The notes: a model not told the origin generated them from the letters alone. Positions 1-5,994 are shown, counted from the stretch's first letter. The stretch: 7,249 bases of DNA from Deltaproteobacteria bacterium CG07_land_8_20_14_0_80_60_11 (GCA_002779455.1 PEWM01000268.1:1-7249); one strand, 5' to 3'. Numbers and translations: made by a program.

Positions 1-180
1 CTGGAGCACGGCGACCTGTCTCTGGAAGAGGCTATGCGCACCTTCGAGGAAGGGGTGCAGTTGGTCCGGGTCTGCCACCGGAAGCTGGACGAAGTGGAAA
101 AGCGGGTGGACCTCCTGCTCAAGGATGACGCCGGGCGCTTTTTCACCCGGCCTTTCCCGGAGGAGGAAGGGGAAGTCTGA
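1..180 (+). CDS. xseB: Exodeoxyribonuclease VII small subunit, C-terminal part (5' end outside window)
   Basis: The reading frame is open from base 1 to the TGA at 178-180 and gives 59 residues. It reads LEHGDLSLEEAMRTFEEG and then a segment ending KLDEVEKRVDLLL, which is the two-helix coiled-coil pattern of XseB (family typically about 70-80 residues, so roughly the first 15-20 are missing). XseB binds the XseA catalytic subunit in the cytoplasm to form exonuclease VII, which degrades single-stranded DNA to oligonucleotides. Its position directly before ispA and dxs is the classic arrangement, so xseA probably lies just upstream. The tail after the second helix (KDDAGRFFTRPFPEEEGEV) is acidic and variable, as usual in the family. 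Identification rests on motif resemblance and gene order. Confidence 0.9.
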   Translation: MEHGDLSLEEAMRTFEEGVQLVRVCHRKLDEVEKRVDLLLKDDAGRFFTRPFPEEEGEV

Positions 181-182
181 AA

Positions 183-243
183 AACCGTTTTGGGTTTTTC
201 GTTTTTGGTTTTTGGTTAAGACCTTTGGGCCGAAACGAAAAAC
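183..243. repeat. A/T-rich GTTTTTGG-type repeat with an 11-bp inverted repeat, in the xseB-ispA spacer
   Basis: The 76-base gap between xseB and ispA is made of short iterations of the type GTTTTTCG and GTTTTTGG (about 193-215), unlike the GC-rich genes on each side. GTTTTTCGTTT at 194-204 is perfectly complementary to AAACGAAAAAC at 233-243 across a 28-base gap, so it could fold as an A/U-rich hairpin. A related repeat in the opposite orientation lies at 4235-4265 before tlyA. I infer a dispersed intergenic repeat family; its role is unknown. It contains no convincing ribosome binding site for ispA. Confidence 0.55.
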
Positions 244-256
244 AATAAACGACAAT

Positions 257-1159
257 ATGAGCGATAAGTTCGATCTCAAAGCCTATCTCGAAGAACGGCG
301 GGGGCTGGTCAACCGGGCCCTGCAAGCCTATATGCCGCAGGTGAGGGGGCCGGCCTTCCGGTTGAACCGGGCCATGCACTACAGCCTGTTCGCCGGCGGC
401 AAAAGGCTGCGCCCCATTCTGTGCCTGGCCGCGGCGGAAGCGGTGGGGGGCGATCCGGGCGAAGCCCTGCCCGTGGCCTGCGCCCTGGAGATGATCCACA
501 CCTATTCCCTGATCCATGACGACCTGCCGGCCATGGACGATGATGATCTGCGCCGGGGCCAGCCCACCTGCCACCGGCAGTTTGACGAAGCCACCGCCAT
601 CCTGGCCGGAGACGGCCTGCTCACCGCGGCCTTCCACACCATGGCCGCCGCCGCGGACCGGTTTGCAGGCCGGGAAGGGATCTTGCTGGAGGTAATGCAG
701 TCGGTGGCGGCCGCCGCCGGGTATCAGGGCATGGTGGGGGGCCAGGTGCTGGACCTGCTGGCGGAAGGGCGCCAGGTCTCCCTGAAGGAACTGGAGACCA
801 TCCACCGCCACAAGACCGGGGCCTTGCTCACCGCCGCGGTGCGGGCCGGGGCCCTGATGGGCGGCGGCAGCCGGGCCGAAGTGACGTTCCTCACCGGTTA
901 CGGGGAAAAATTTGGGCTAACGTTTCAGATTACCGATGATCTATTAGATGTGGAAGGTGAAGCCGCGGAGATGGGCAAGGCGACGGGTATGGACGAAAAG
1001 CGCCAGAAAGCCACGTATCCCGCGGTGCTGGGGCTTTCGGCCACCCGGGAGTGGGCCCGGCGTCTGGTGGAGGGGGCCATCGCCGCCCTGGAATCCTTTC
1101 CGGAACGGGCCGAACCCTTGCGAGAGCTGGCCCGTTATCTCCTGGTGCGGCGCGCCTAA
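257..1159 (+). CDS. ispA: Short-chain polyprenyl (farnesyl/geranylgeranyl) diphosphate synthase
   Basis: A 300-residue all-helical trans-prenyltransferase. It condenses isopentenyl diphosphate with allylic diphosphates in the cytoplasm, giving C15 and possibly C20 precursors of quinones, bactoprenol and similar lipids. Visible motifs are GGKRLRP at 47-53 (diphosphate binding), the first Asp-rich motif DDLPAMD at 88-94 within the IspA-like stretch HTYSLIHDDLPAMDDDDLRR, HKTGAL at 185-190, and the second Asp-rich motif DDLLD at 227-231. The four-residue spacing in the first Asp-rich motif is typical of bacterial type II FPP synthases. The length and C-terminus match IspA. The ATG at 257 was chosen because it gives the normal N-terminus; an in-frame upstream extension to 125 would overlap xseB and translate the A/T-rich repeat. 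No clear Shine-Dalgarno sequence precedes 257, which is odd. The C15 versus C20 product length cannot be settled by eye. Confidence 0.93.
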   Translation: MSDKFDLKAYLEERRGLVNRALQAYMPQVRGPAFRLNRAMHYSLFAGGKRLRPILCLAAAEAVGGDPGEALPVACALEMIHTYSLIHDDLPAMDDDDLRRGQPTCHRQFDEATAILAGDGLLTAAFHTMAAAADRFAGREGILLEVMQSVAAAAGYQGMVGGQVLDLLAEGRQVSLKELETIHRHKTGALLTAAVRAGALMGGGSRAEVTFLTGYGEKFGLTFQITDDLLDVEGEAAEMGKATGMDEKRQKATYPAVLGLSATREWARRLVEGAIAALESFPERAEPLRELARYLLVRRA

Positions 1160-1210
1160 GCCGGGATGGCCGCTAGGGTAAAATAATAAAAGTATCACTG
1201 GTTCAACCGC

Positions 1211-1248
1211 TTGAATTTGGTGATTTTTAATATTAAATTAAGCATAAC
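1211..1248 (+). promoter_or_regulatory. Candidate promoter/operator region upstream of dxs
   Basis: This A/T-rich stretch lies in the 112-base gap between ispA and dxs. TTGAAT at 1211-1216, a 17-base spacer and TAAATT at 1234-1239 form a fair sigma-70-like pair (four of six matches each). It also holds a perfect 12-bp palindrome TTTAATATTAAA at 1226-1237, and the 9-mers TTTAATATT (1226-1234) and TAAGCATAA (1239-1247), both of which recur before htpX. An alternative -10 is CATAAC at 1243-1248. It suggests dxs can be transcribed separately from ispA. Confidence 0.45.
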
Positions 1249-1271
1249 CCACCGCGAGAGGTCAGGTGCGC

Positions 1272-3224
1272 ATGGATAATCGCCAGGGCTACCGGCCGGC
1301 CGTTCCGGCCCGCCGTTTGCTGGATACCATTAACAACCCCCAGGAGTTGAAGAAGCTGCCGCCGGAATTTCTGCCGCAGCTGGCCCAGGAAATCCGGGAG
1401 AAGATCATCTCCACCGTGGCCCGGACGGGGGGGCACCTGGCCCCCAGCCTGGGAGTGGTGGATCTCGCCATCGCCCTCCACTATGTCTTTGACTGTCCCC
1501 GGGATAAGATCGTCTGGGATGTGGGGCACCAGGCCTATGCCCATAAATTGCTCACCGGGCGCCAGGACCGGTTTCACACCCTGCGGCAGCACGGCGGCCT
1601 CAGCGGCTTCCCCAAGCGCGGTGAGAGCTGCTACGACGCCTTTGACACCGGGCACAGCTCCACCTCCATTTCCGCGGCCCTGGGGATCGCCAGCGCCCGC
1701 TGCCTGAAGCGGGAGCGCCACCGCGTGATCGCGGTAATCGGCGACGGCGCCATGACGGCCGGGATCGCCTTTGAAGGCCTGAACAACGCCGGCGACCTCA
1801 ACAAGGACCTCATCGTGGTCCTGAACGACAACGGCATGTCCATCGCCCCCAACGTCGGGGCCATGTCCTCATTTTTCAGCCGCAAACTCACCCGGCCCAC
1901 CATGGTCTTCCTGAAAAAGCAGGTGGAGAACCTGCTGCGCTCCTTCCCGGCCATCGGTGATGATCTGCTGGCCTGGGCCAAGAAGAGCGAAGAGTCCTTC
2001 AAGGCCTTTTTCACCCCGGGCATGCTCTTCGAGGCCCTCAAATTCACCTACCTGGGGCCGGTGAACGGACACCGTCTGGATCACCTGATCGAGACCTTCA
2101 ACAATGTCAAGAACTTGAAAGGTCCTATCCTGATTCACGTGCTCACCACCAAGGGCAAAGGCTACGAACCCGCCGAGACCGACCCCACCGGCTTTCACGG
2201 CCTGGGCAAGTTTGACCCCGATACCGGCGAGCCCAAGAAGAGCGTCAGTGAGGTCCCGAGCTACACCGAGGTCTTTGGCGACACCCTGGTGCGCCTGGCC
2301 CGGCAAGACCCCAAGATTGTGGCCATTACCGCGGCCATGCCCGACGGTACCGGCCTGGTGGATTTCCGCCAGGAGTTCCCGAACCGCTTCTTCGACGTGG
2401 GCATCTGTGAACAGCACGCCGTGACCTTCGCCGGGGGCCTGGCCGTGGAAGGCATGCGGCCCGTCGCCGTCATCTATTCCACTTTTCTGCAGCGGGCCTA
2501 TGACCAGATACTCCACGATATCTGTCTCCAGAAACTGCCGGTGGTCTTTGCGATAGACCGGGCCGGCATCGTGGGCGAAGACGGCGAGACCCACCAGGGG
2601 CTCTTCGACCTGTCCTATCTGCGCCACCTGCCCAACCTGGTCCTGATGGCCCCCAAGGACGAAAATGAATTGCGGGACATGCTCTTCACCGCGGTGGAGC
2701 ACCCGGGTCCCATCGCCCTCCGGTACCCCCGGGGCCGGGGCGTGGGCGTGGCCTTTTCCTCCACCCTGCGCCAGGTGCCCATCGGCAAGGCCGAGGTGCT
2801 GCGGGAGGGAGAGGATTTGCTCATCCTGGCCCTGGGCGCCTCCGTCTACCCCGCCCTTGAAGCCGCCAAGGAGTTGGCAAAGCAAGGGTTCAGCGCCACC
2901 GTGGTCAACGTCCGCTTTATCAAACCCCTGGACGAACCCCTGATCCTGAGCCTGGCGGCCCAACACGGCCGCGTCCTGACGGTGGAAGAAAACGTCGTGG
3001 CCGGCGGCTTCGGCAGCGCCGTCCTGGAACTCCTGGCCGACCATGACCTCTTCGGGGTCACCGTCAAGCGCCTGGGAATCCCCGACCTCTTCGTGGAACA
3101 CGGCGCCCAGGATATCCTCCGGAAGAAATACGGGCTGGATGCCGCCGGAATTTTGACGAGCGCCCTGGCCGTCCTGTCCCAGCCGGCCCAGCCCAAGAAG
3201 GTGGTCTGGGGCACGTTTAACTGA
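1272..3224 (+). CDS. dxs: 1-deoxy-D-xylulose-5-phosphate synthase
   Basis: DXS joins pyruvate and glyceraldehyde 3-phosphate using thiamine diphosphate, the first and usually flux-controlling step of the MEP isoprenoid pathway. Its downstream products IPP and DMAPP are the substrates of the IspA encoded just before it. The 650-residue protein has the three expected parts: an N-terminal thiamine-binding domain with GGHLAPSLGVVDL (53-65) and GDGAMTAG through LNDN (157-187), a central pyrimidine-binding domain with VGICEQHAVTFAGG (376-389, catalytic Glu380) and DRAGIVGEDGETHQG (429-443), and a C-terminal transketolase domain with VNVRFIKPLDEP and VEENVVAGGFGSA. It is slightly longer than the usual 620-640 because of about 14 extra N-terminal residues before RLLDTI. 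The ATG at 1272 sits 10 bases after GAGAGG (1256-1261). A GTG at 1266, two codons upstream, is the alternative start. It appears intact. Confidence 0.96.
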   Translation: MDNRQGYRPAVPARRLLDTINNPQELKKLPPEFLPQLAQEIREKIISTVARTGGHLAPSLGVVDLAIALHYVFDCPRDKIVWDVGHQAYAHKLLTGRQDRFHTLRQHGGLSGFPKRGESCYDAFDTGHSSTSISAALGIASARCLKRERHRVIAVIGDGAMTAGIAFEGLNNAGDLNKDLIVVLNDNGMSIAPNVGAMSSFFSRKLTRPTMVFLKKQVENLLRSFPAIGDDLLAWAKKSEESFKAFFTPGMLFEALKFTYLGPVNGHRLDHLIETFNNVKNLKGPILIHVLTTKGKGYEPAETDPTGFHGLGKFDPDTGEPKKSVSEVPSYTEVFGDTLVRLARQDPKIVAITAAMPDGTGLVDFRQEFPNRFFDVGICEQHAVTFAGGLAVEGMRPVAVIYSTFLQRAYDQILHDICLQKLPVVFAIDRAGIVGEDGETHQGLFDLSYLRHLPNLVLMAPKDENELRDMLFTAVEHPGPIALRYPRGRGVGVAFSSTLRQVPIGKAEVLREGEDLLILALGASVYPALEAAKELAKQGFSATVVNVRFIKPLDEPLILSLAAQHGRVLTVEENVVAGGFGSAVLELLADHDLFGVTVKRLGIPDLFVEHGAQDILRKKYGLDAAGILTSALAVLSQPAQPKKVVWGTFN

Positions 3225-3235
3225 ATTTGTGGGGG

Positions 3236-3280
3236 AGGCGAAAAGGGCAGAAGGTCCTTTCCCCCTTCACTCATTCGCCT
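3236..3280 (+). other. Long imperfect hairpin after dxs
   Basis: AGGCGAA at 3236-3242 pairs perfectly with TTCGCCT at 3274-3280. Just inside, AAGGG at 3243-3247 can pair with CCCTT at 3263-3267, leaving a bulge of six bases on the 3' side. No U-tract follows, so it is unlikely to be an intrinsic terminator alone. It may protect the dxs mRNA 3' end or mark an old intergenic repeat. Confidence 0.4.
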
Positions 3281-3283
3281 TAC

Positions 3284-3308
3284 AACTAAAGAAGGCTCTT
3301 TAGTTTTT
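3284..3308 (+). terminator. Candidate intrinsic terminator downstream of dxs
   Basis: AACTAAAGA at 3284-3292 and TCTTTAGTT at 3297-3305 form a perfect 9-bp stem around a 4-base loop (AGGC), with three further Ts at 3306-3308. The stem has only two G-C pairs, so it would be weaker than a typical terminator, but its shape and position 60 bases after the dxs stop fit. It also lies at the left edge of the A/T-rich segment, so it could belong to the inserted DNA. Confidence 0.55.
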
Positions 3309-3357
3309 GGCAAATAATGATGAATTATTTGCGATTATATCGGCCAAAGGGGGCTAT

Positions 3358-3513
3358 ATGGCTAAGGCTGAAAAGAAGGACATAGTCCAAGTCAAGAACC
3401 CCAAAACAGATCGGTATGTTAAAATTGATCGAGATGCGGGGAGAATAATTGACCATAAGAAGAGTGAGGGACCTTATAAGGGTATACCGATAGCGCGAAA
3501 GAGAAAGAAATGA
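3358..3513 (+). CDS. Small basic protein of unknown function, first gene of an A/T-rich two-gene module
   Basis: This gene encodes 51 residues, strongly Lys/Arg-rich with a basic tail (ARKRKK). The core reads VQVKNPKTDRYVKIDRD, then GRIIDHKKSEGPYKGIPI. It resembles a recurring family of roughly 50-residue uncharacterised proteins with a VKNP..G.YVKIDR...I..HK...GPYK pattern; that is from memory and no named function is known to me. The ATG at 3358 is preferred because AAAGGGGG (3346-3353) lies just upstream. A TTG at 3307 would add 17 residues but overlaps the candidate terminator. There is no signal peptide or membrane segment, so it is probably cytoplasmic. The likely fold is a small beta-hairpin and the charge would suit nucleic-acid or protein binding, but this is inference. 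Its TGA overlaps the next ATG (ATGA at 3510-3513), pointing to coupled translation. Base composition is far more A/T-rich than the flanking genes. Confidence 0.8.
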   Translation: MAKAEKKDIVQVKNPKTDRYVKIDRDAGRIIDHKKSEGPYKGIPIARKRKK

Positions 3514-4160
3514 TTTTTTATAGGCCAACGGATGGCGACCCTCATACCGGAAAGAGAGAATACCGTCCACGGACATGTTTTATTATGACAAAACTAGGCC
3601 AGCCTATTCCAAGAGAAGTCAATAGAATTCGCTCTCATCTCGCGAAAATATTTGTTGATTATAATATTAACCTACTGGATGCGAATGATGAAATAACAGG
3701 GAAAGATTTTCTCCTGAAGATTTGGCATATTATATTGAGTGTTCCACTCGGCATTGCCATCATTACTAATGATATGTCCAATCAAACCCTTGCCAACATC
3801 TTTTATGAAATTGGCCTCATGCAAGCTTACGGCAAGGAAACACTTGTTATAAAAACTGTTGGCACAAAAGTGCCCTCCGATTTCGTCAGGACTGAACACA
3901 TAGAGTTTGCCGCTGATTTTAAGAAGAAAATAAAAAAGTATCTGGAGAAATATTTTAATTGGGCTAGTGATTATGAATTTATGTCAGAACTGGTTGAGAA
4001 AAATCCCCTTTTGGCAATTGACTACCTTAAAAGAGCTTGGCTTATATCGGGAGAAAACGCATATCGCCAAAAGGCCAGGGGAATTTTCCAAGGAGCCGGC
4101 ATTGAAGGACGTGCCAAAAACAGCGTAGAAATGTTATTAGTTGACTTTTGTAACGATTGA
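3510..4160 (+). CDS. Probable nucleoside deoxyribosyltransferase/TIR-like Rossmann-fold protein with helical C-terminal extension
   Basis: This gene encodes 216 residues, soluble, without a signal peptide. Residues about 20-150 have the order expected of the nucleoside 2-deoxyribosyltransferase/TIR-like superfamily: a first strand CFIM (23-26), a helix, LLDAND (55-60), a helix KIWHIILS (70-77), the strand GIAIITND (81-88), SNQTLANIFYEIGLMQAYGK (90-109), the strand TLVIKT, then VPSDF and a final charged helix. The FYEIG block corresponds to the family's N.N.FYELG motif, where the Glu (here E100) is the usual catalytic or NAD/nucleoside-contacting residue. Residues about 151-216 form an extra helical region I do not recognise. 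The start at 3510 overlaps the preceding stop and is needed to include the first strand; the ATG at 3585 would cut it. The gene is A/T-rich (lines counted by hand give about 33-47% G+C) and lies between dxs and tlyA, which implies transfer. Cleavage of NAD or nucleosides is inference; an inactive ligand sensor is possible. Confidence 0.6.
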   Translation: MIFYRPTDGDPHTGKREYRPRTCFIMTKLGQPIPREVNRIRSHLAKIFVDYNINLLDANDEITGKDFLLKIWHIILSVPLGIAIITNDMSNQTLANIFYEIGLMQAYGKETLVIKTVGTKVPSDFVRTEHIEFAADFKKKIKKYLEKYFNWASDYEFMSELVEKNPLLAIDYLKRAWLISGENAYRQKARGIFQGAGIEGRAKNSVEMLLVDFCND

Positions 4161-4193
4161 GAGTCTCTCTCTCCTCTAAATTTTTGCCTTTTT

Positions 4194-4202
4194 TGTTATA
4201 CT
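4194..4202 (+). promoter_or_regulatory. Candidate extended -10 promoter for tlyA
   Basis: TG at 4194-4195, one base, then TATACT at 4197-4202 (five of six matches to TATAAT) forms an extended -10 element. No good -35 lies at the normal distance. Transcription would start near 4209, which would exclude the TTG at 4157 as the tlyA start on this transcript. It would let tlyA be expressed independently of the inserted pair. Confidence 0.4.
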
Positions 4203-4219
4203 TTCAAGCCGCTTACTTC

Positions 4220-5020
4220 TTGAACCACCTAAGACAAAAAACCGAAAACCGCAAACCGAAAACCCGTTTAGACCAACTCCTGGTGGCGCGGGGGCTGGCC
4301 CGGAGCCGGGCCCAGGCGCAGGCGTTGATCCTGGCCGGGCGGGTGGTGGTGGAAGGGTTGGCGGCGCCCAAGGCCGGGGCGATGGTGCCGGAGGCGGTTC
4401 GGGTCACCGTCAAGGAATCGCCCCCCTTTGTCAGCCGGGGCGGCGAGAAACTGGCCGGGGCCCTGGACCATTTTGCGGTCTCCCCGGCGGGCCAGGTGGC
4501 CCTGGACACCGGGGCCTCCACCGGGGGCTTCACCCACGTACTCCTCACCCGGGGCGCCCGGCGCGTCTATGCCGTGGACGTGGGCTACGGGCAACTGGCC
4601 CCAAGCCTCAGAAACGATCCCCGGGTGGTGGCGCTGGAGCGGGTGAACATCCGATACCTGCCCCCAGCAGCCATCCCCGAGCCCATTGACCTGGCCACCC
4701 TGGATCTGTCCTTCATCTCCCTGACCCTGGTGCTCCCGAAAATCCTGGAATTTCTCGCCCCCCAGGGAGAAATCCTGGCCCTGGTGAAGCCCCAGTTCGA
4801 AGTGGGCAAAGGCCAGGTAGGAAAGGGCGGGGTAGTGCGAGACCCCGAGTTGCAGCAGGCCGCGGTCCAAAAGGTGGCCGCCGCGGCTGCCGCCTTAGGC
4901 TTTCAGGTAAGCCCGGCGTTCCCCTCGTCCTTAAAGGGCCCCAAGGGGAATCAGGAATATTTTCTGCACCTTATCCGTCAGGGCGAGTCATCGGATGCTA
5001 TTGACAAGCCCGGCGACTGA
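4220..5020 (+). CDS. tlyA: TlyA-family rRNA (cytidine-2'-O)-methyltransferase; start codon uncertain
   Basis: TlyA methylates ribose 2'-OH groups of 16S/23S rRNA cytidines using SAM, and relatives are annotated as hemolysin A. The S4 RNA-binding domain begins at the RLDQLL encoded from about 4265 and continues through ARSRAQAQALILAGRVVVEG. The FtsJ-like methyltransferase follows, with the SAM loop LDTGASTGGFTHVLL. Numbered from the TTG at 4157, the Lys of RGGEK is K98, the Asp of TLDLSF is D183, the Lys of LVKPQFE is K211 and the Glu of NQEYFL is E267. These equal the K69-D154-K182-E238 tetrad I recall for M. tuberculosis TlyA plus a constant 29, so the enzyme looks complete. The start is a problem: there is no in-frame ATG or GTG between the previous stop and RLDQLL. 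In-frame TTGs lie at 4157, 4184, 4193 and 4220; 4220 is the least bad, though it has no Shine-Dalgarno and would add about 15 residues partly encoded by an A/T-rich repeat. Confidence 0.9.
   Translation: MNHLRQKTENRKPKTRLDQLLVARGLARSRAQAQALILAGRVVVEGLAAPKAGAMVPEAVRVTVKESPPFVSRGGEKLAGALDHFAVSPAGQVALDTGASTGGFTHVLLTRGARRVYAVDVGYGQLAPSLRNDPRVVALERVNIRYLPPAAIPEPIDLATLDLSFISLTLVLPKILEFLAPQGEILALVKPQFEVGKGQVGKGGVVRDPELQQAAVQKVAAAAAALGFQVSPAFPSSLKGPKGNQEYFLHLIRQGESSDAIDKPGD
4235..4265. repeat. A/T-rich CCGAAAAC-type repeat overlapping the 5' end of tlyA
   Basis: Near-tandem units AACCGAAAACCG and AACCGAAAACCC fill this stretch, immediately before the codons for the conserved TlyA start RLDQLL. Its reverse complement resembles the stretch at 193-217 in the xseB-ispA gap, so the two copies are inverted relative to each other. 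It reads in frame as KTENRKPKT, which looks like translated intergenic repeat rather than protein. Confidence 0.55.
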
Positions 5021-5029
5021 ATTTAATAT
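5001..5029 (+). promoter_or_regulatory. Sigma-70-like promoter for htpX inside the tlyA 3' end
   Basis: TTGACA at 5001-5006 is a perfect -35 hexamer and, after exactly 17 bases, TAATAT at 5024-5029 gives a fair -10 (four of six). The -35 lies within the last tlyA codons and the -10 just after its stop. The predicted start near 5036 gives an 80-base leader before htpX. The -10 lies inside the TTTAATATT-TAAGCATAA element (5022-5039) shared with the dxs upstream region. Confidence 0.6.
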
Positions 5030-5091
5030 TTAAGCATAATCGCCGTCTAAAAAGAGGAAGATAAACCTGACAAATTTCCCGGCGCGGGCGT

Positions 5092-5105
5092 AACCCGGCC
5101 GGGTT
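5092..5105. promoter_or_regulatory. 14-bp perfect palindrome in the htpX leader
   Basis: AACCCGGCCGGGTT is a perfect palindrome ending directly before the htpX ribosome binding site GGGAG (5106-5110). As RNA it could form a 5-bp stem with a 4-base loop; as DNA it could be an operator. The position would allow control of htpX translation or transcription, but no regulator is visible here. Confidence 0.45.
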
Positions 5106-5117
5106 GGGAGCAAACCT

Positions 5118-5966
5118 ATGGAAAACCGCATCAAAACCGTGCTGTTACTGGCCGGCATGACCGCGTTCCTGATTGTCATCGGGAGACTTTTGGGCGGGCG
5201 CACCGGCATGTACCTGGCCTTTATCCTGGCCGTGGGCATGAACTTTTTCAGCTACTGGTTCTCGGATAAAATTGTGTTGAAGATGTACGGCGCCCAGGAA
5301 GTGACGCCGGCGGACGCCCCCCAACTGCACCAGATCGTGGATGAGTTGGCCCGGGAGGCGGGCATCCCCAAACCGAAAGTTTACATCATTCCGGACGACT
5401 CCCCCAACGCCTTCGCCACGGGCCGGAACCCCGAGCATGCCGCGGTGGCGGCCACCGAGGGCATCATGCGCCTGCTTACCCCGACGGAGTTGAAGGGGGT
5501 GCTGGCCCATGAGATCGGGCACGTGCGGAACCGGGACATCCTCATTTCCACCATCGCCGCCACTATGGCCGGGGCCATCATGATCCTGGCGGACATGGCC
5601 CGGTTCGGCGCCATTTTCGGCCTGGGCGGCCGGGACAACGAAGAAGGCCCCGGCATTATCGGGGTCCTGGTGATGTCCATCATCGCCCCCATTGCGGCCA
5701 TGCTCATCCAGATGGCCATCTCCCGGTCCCGGGAATACCTGGCGGACGAAACCGGGGCGCACCTGTCCCACAACCCCGAATCCCTGGCCCGGGCCCTGGA
5801 GAAGCTCTCCCTGGGGGTGCAGCGAGCCCCCATGGATGCCAGCCCGGCCACGGCCCACATGTTCATCGTCAACCCGCTGACGGGCAGCGGTCTCATGAAC
5901 CTGTTCAGCACGCACCCGCCCCTGGAAGAGCGGGTGGCGCGCCTCCGGGCCATGCGCAGTTATTAA
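5118..5966 (+). CDS. htpX: HtpX-family membrane zinc metalloprotease (M48)
   Basis: HtpX is an inner-membrane protease with a cytoplasmic active site that degrades misfolded membrane proteins, usually induced by heat or envelope stress. The 282-residue product (E. coli HtpX about 293) has two N-terminal transmembrane helices (about 7-25 and 29-48), the zinc motif HEIGH at 131-135 (ligands H131 and H135, catalytic E132), two further hydrophobic segments (about 141-162 and 178-200), and SREYLADETGA with the third zinc ligand E206. The C-terminal STHPPLEERVARL is also typical. The FATGRNPEHAAVAATEG block (99-115) is characteristic of the family. The start is well supported: GGGAG at 5106-5110 lies seven bases before the ATG. 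It follows tlyA by 97 bases, has its own promoter candidate, and ends before a strong hairpin, so it is probably a single-gene unit. Confidence 0.95.
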   Translation: MENRIKTVLLLAGMTAFLIVIGRLLGGRTGMYLAFILAVGMNFFSYWFSDKIVLKMYGAQEVTPADAPQLHQIVDELAREAGIPKPKVYIIPDDSPNAFATGRNPEHAAVAATEGIMRLLTPTELKGVLAHEIGHVRNRDILISTIAATMAGAIMILADMARFGAIFGLGGRDNEEGPGIIGVLVMSIIAPIAAMLIQMAISRSREYLADETGAHLSHNPESLARALEKLSLGVQRAPMDASPATAHMFIVNPLTGSGLMNLFSTHPPLEERVARLRAMRSY

Positions 5967-5994
5967 AACTGGAAGGGAAAAATCAATTCGTGGT

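Noticed and set aside
125..256. N-terminal extension of ispA from 125
   Set aside because: It overlaps the xseB end and translates the A/T-rich repeat; the ATG at 257 gives the normal IspA N-terminus.
1869..3101. 410-codon open frame on the - strand across dxs
   Set aside because: It is entirely inside the well-supported dxs gene and is low-complexity Gly/Gln/His-rich, as expected for the antisense of GC-rich codons.
3307..3357. TTG start adding 17 residues to the small basic protein
   Set aside because: It overlaps the candidate terminator and has no ribosome binding site, whereas the ATG at 3358 has AAAGGGGG just upstream.
3296..4187. Possible target-site direct repeat at the island edges (CTCTTTAGTTTTTGGC versus CTCTAAATTTTTGCC)
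   Set aside because: The match is imperfect and driven by T-runs, so it is not convincing as an insertion duplication.
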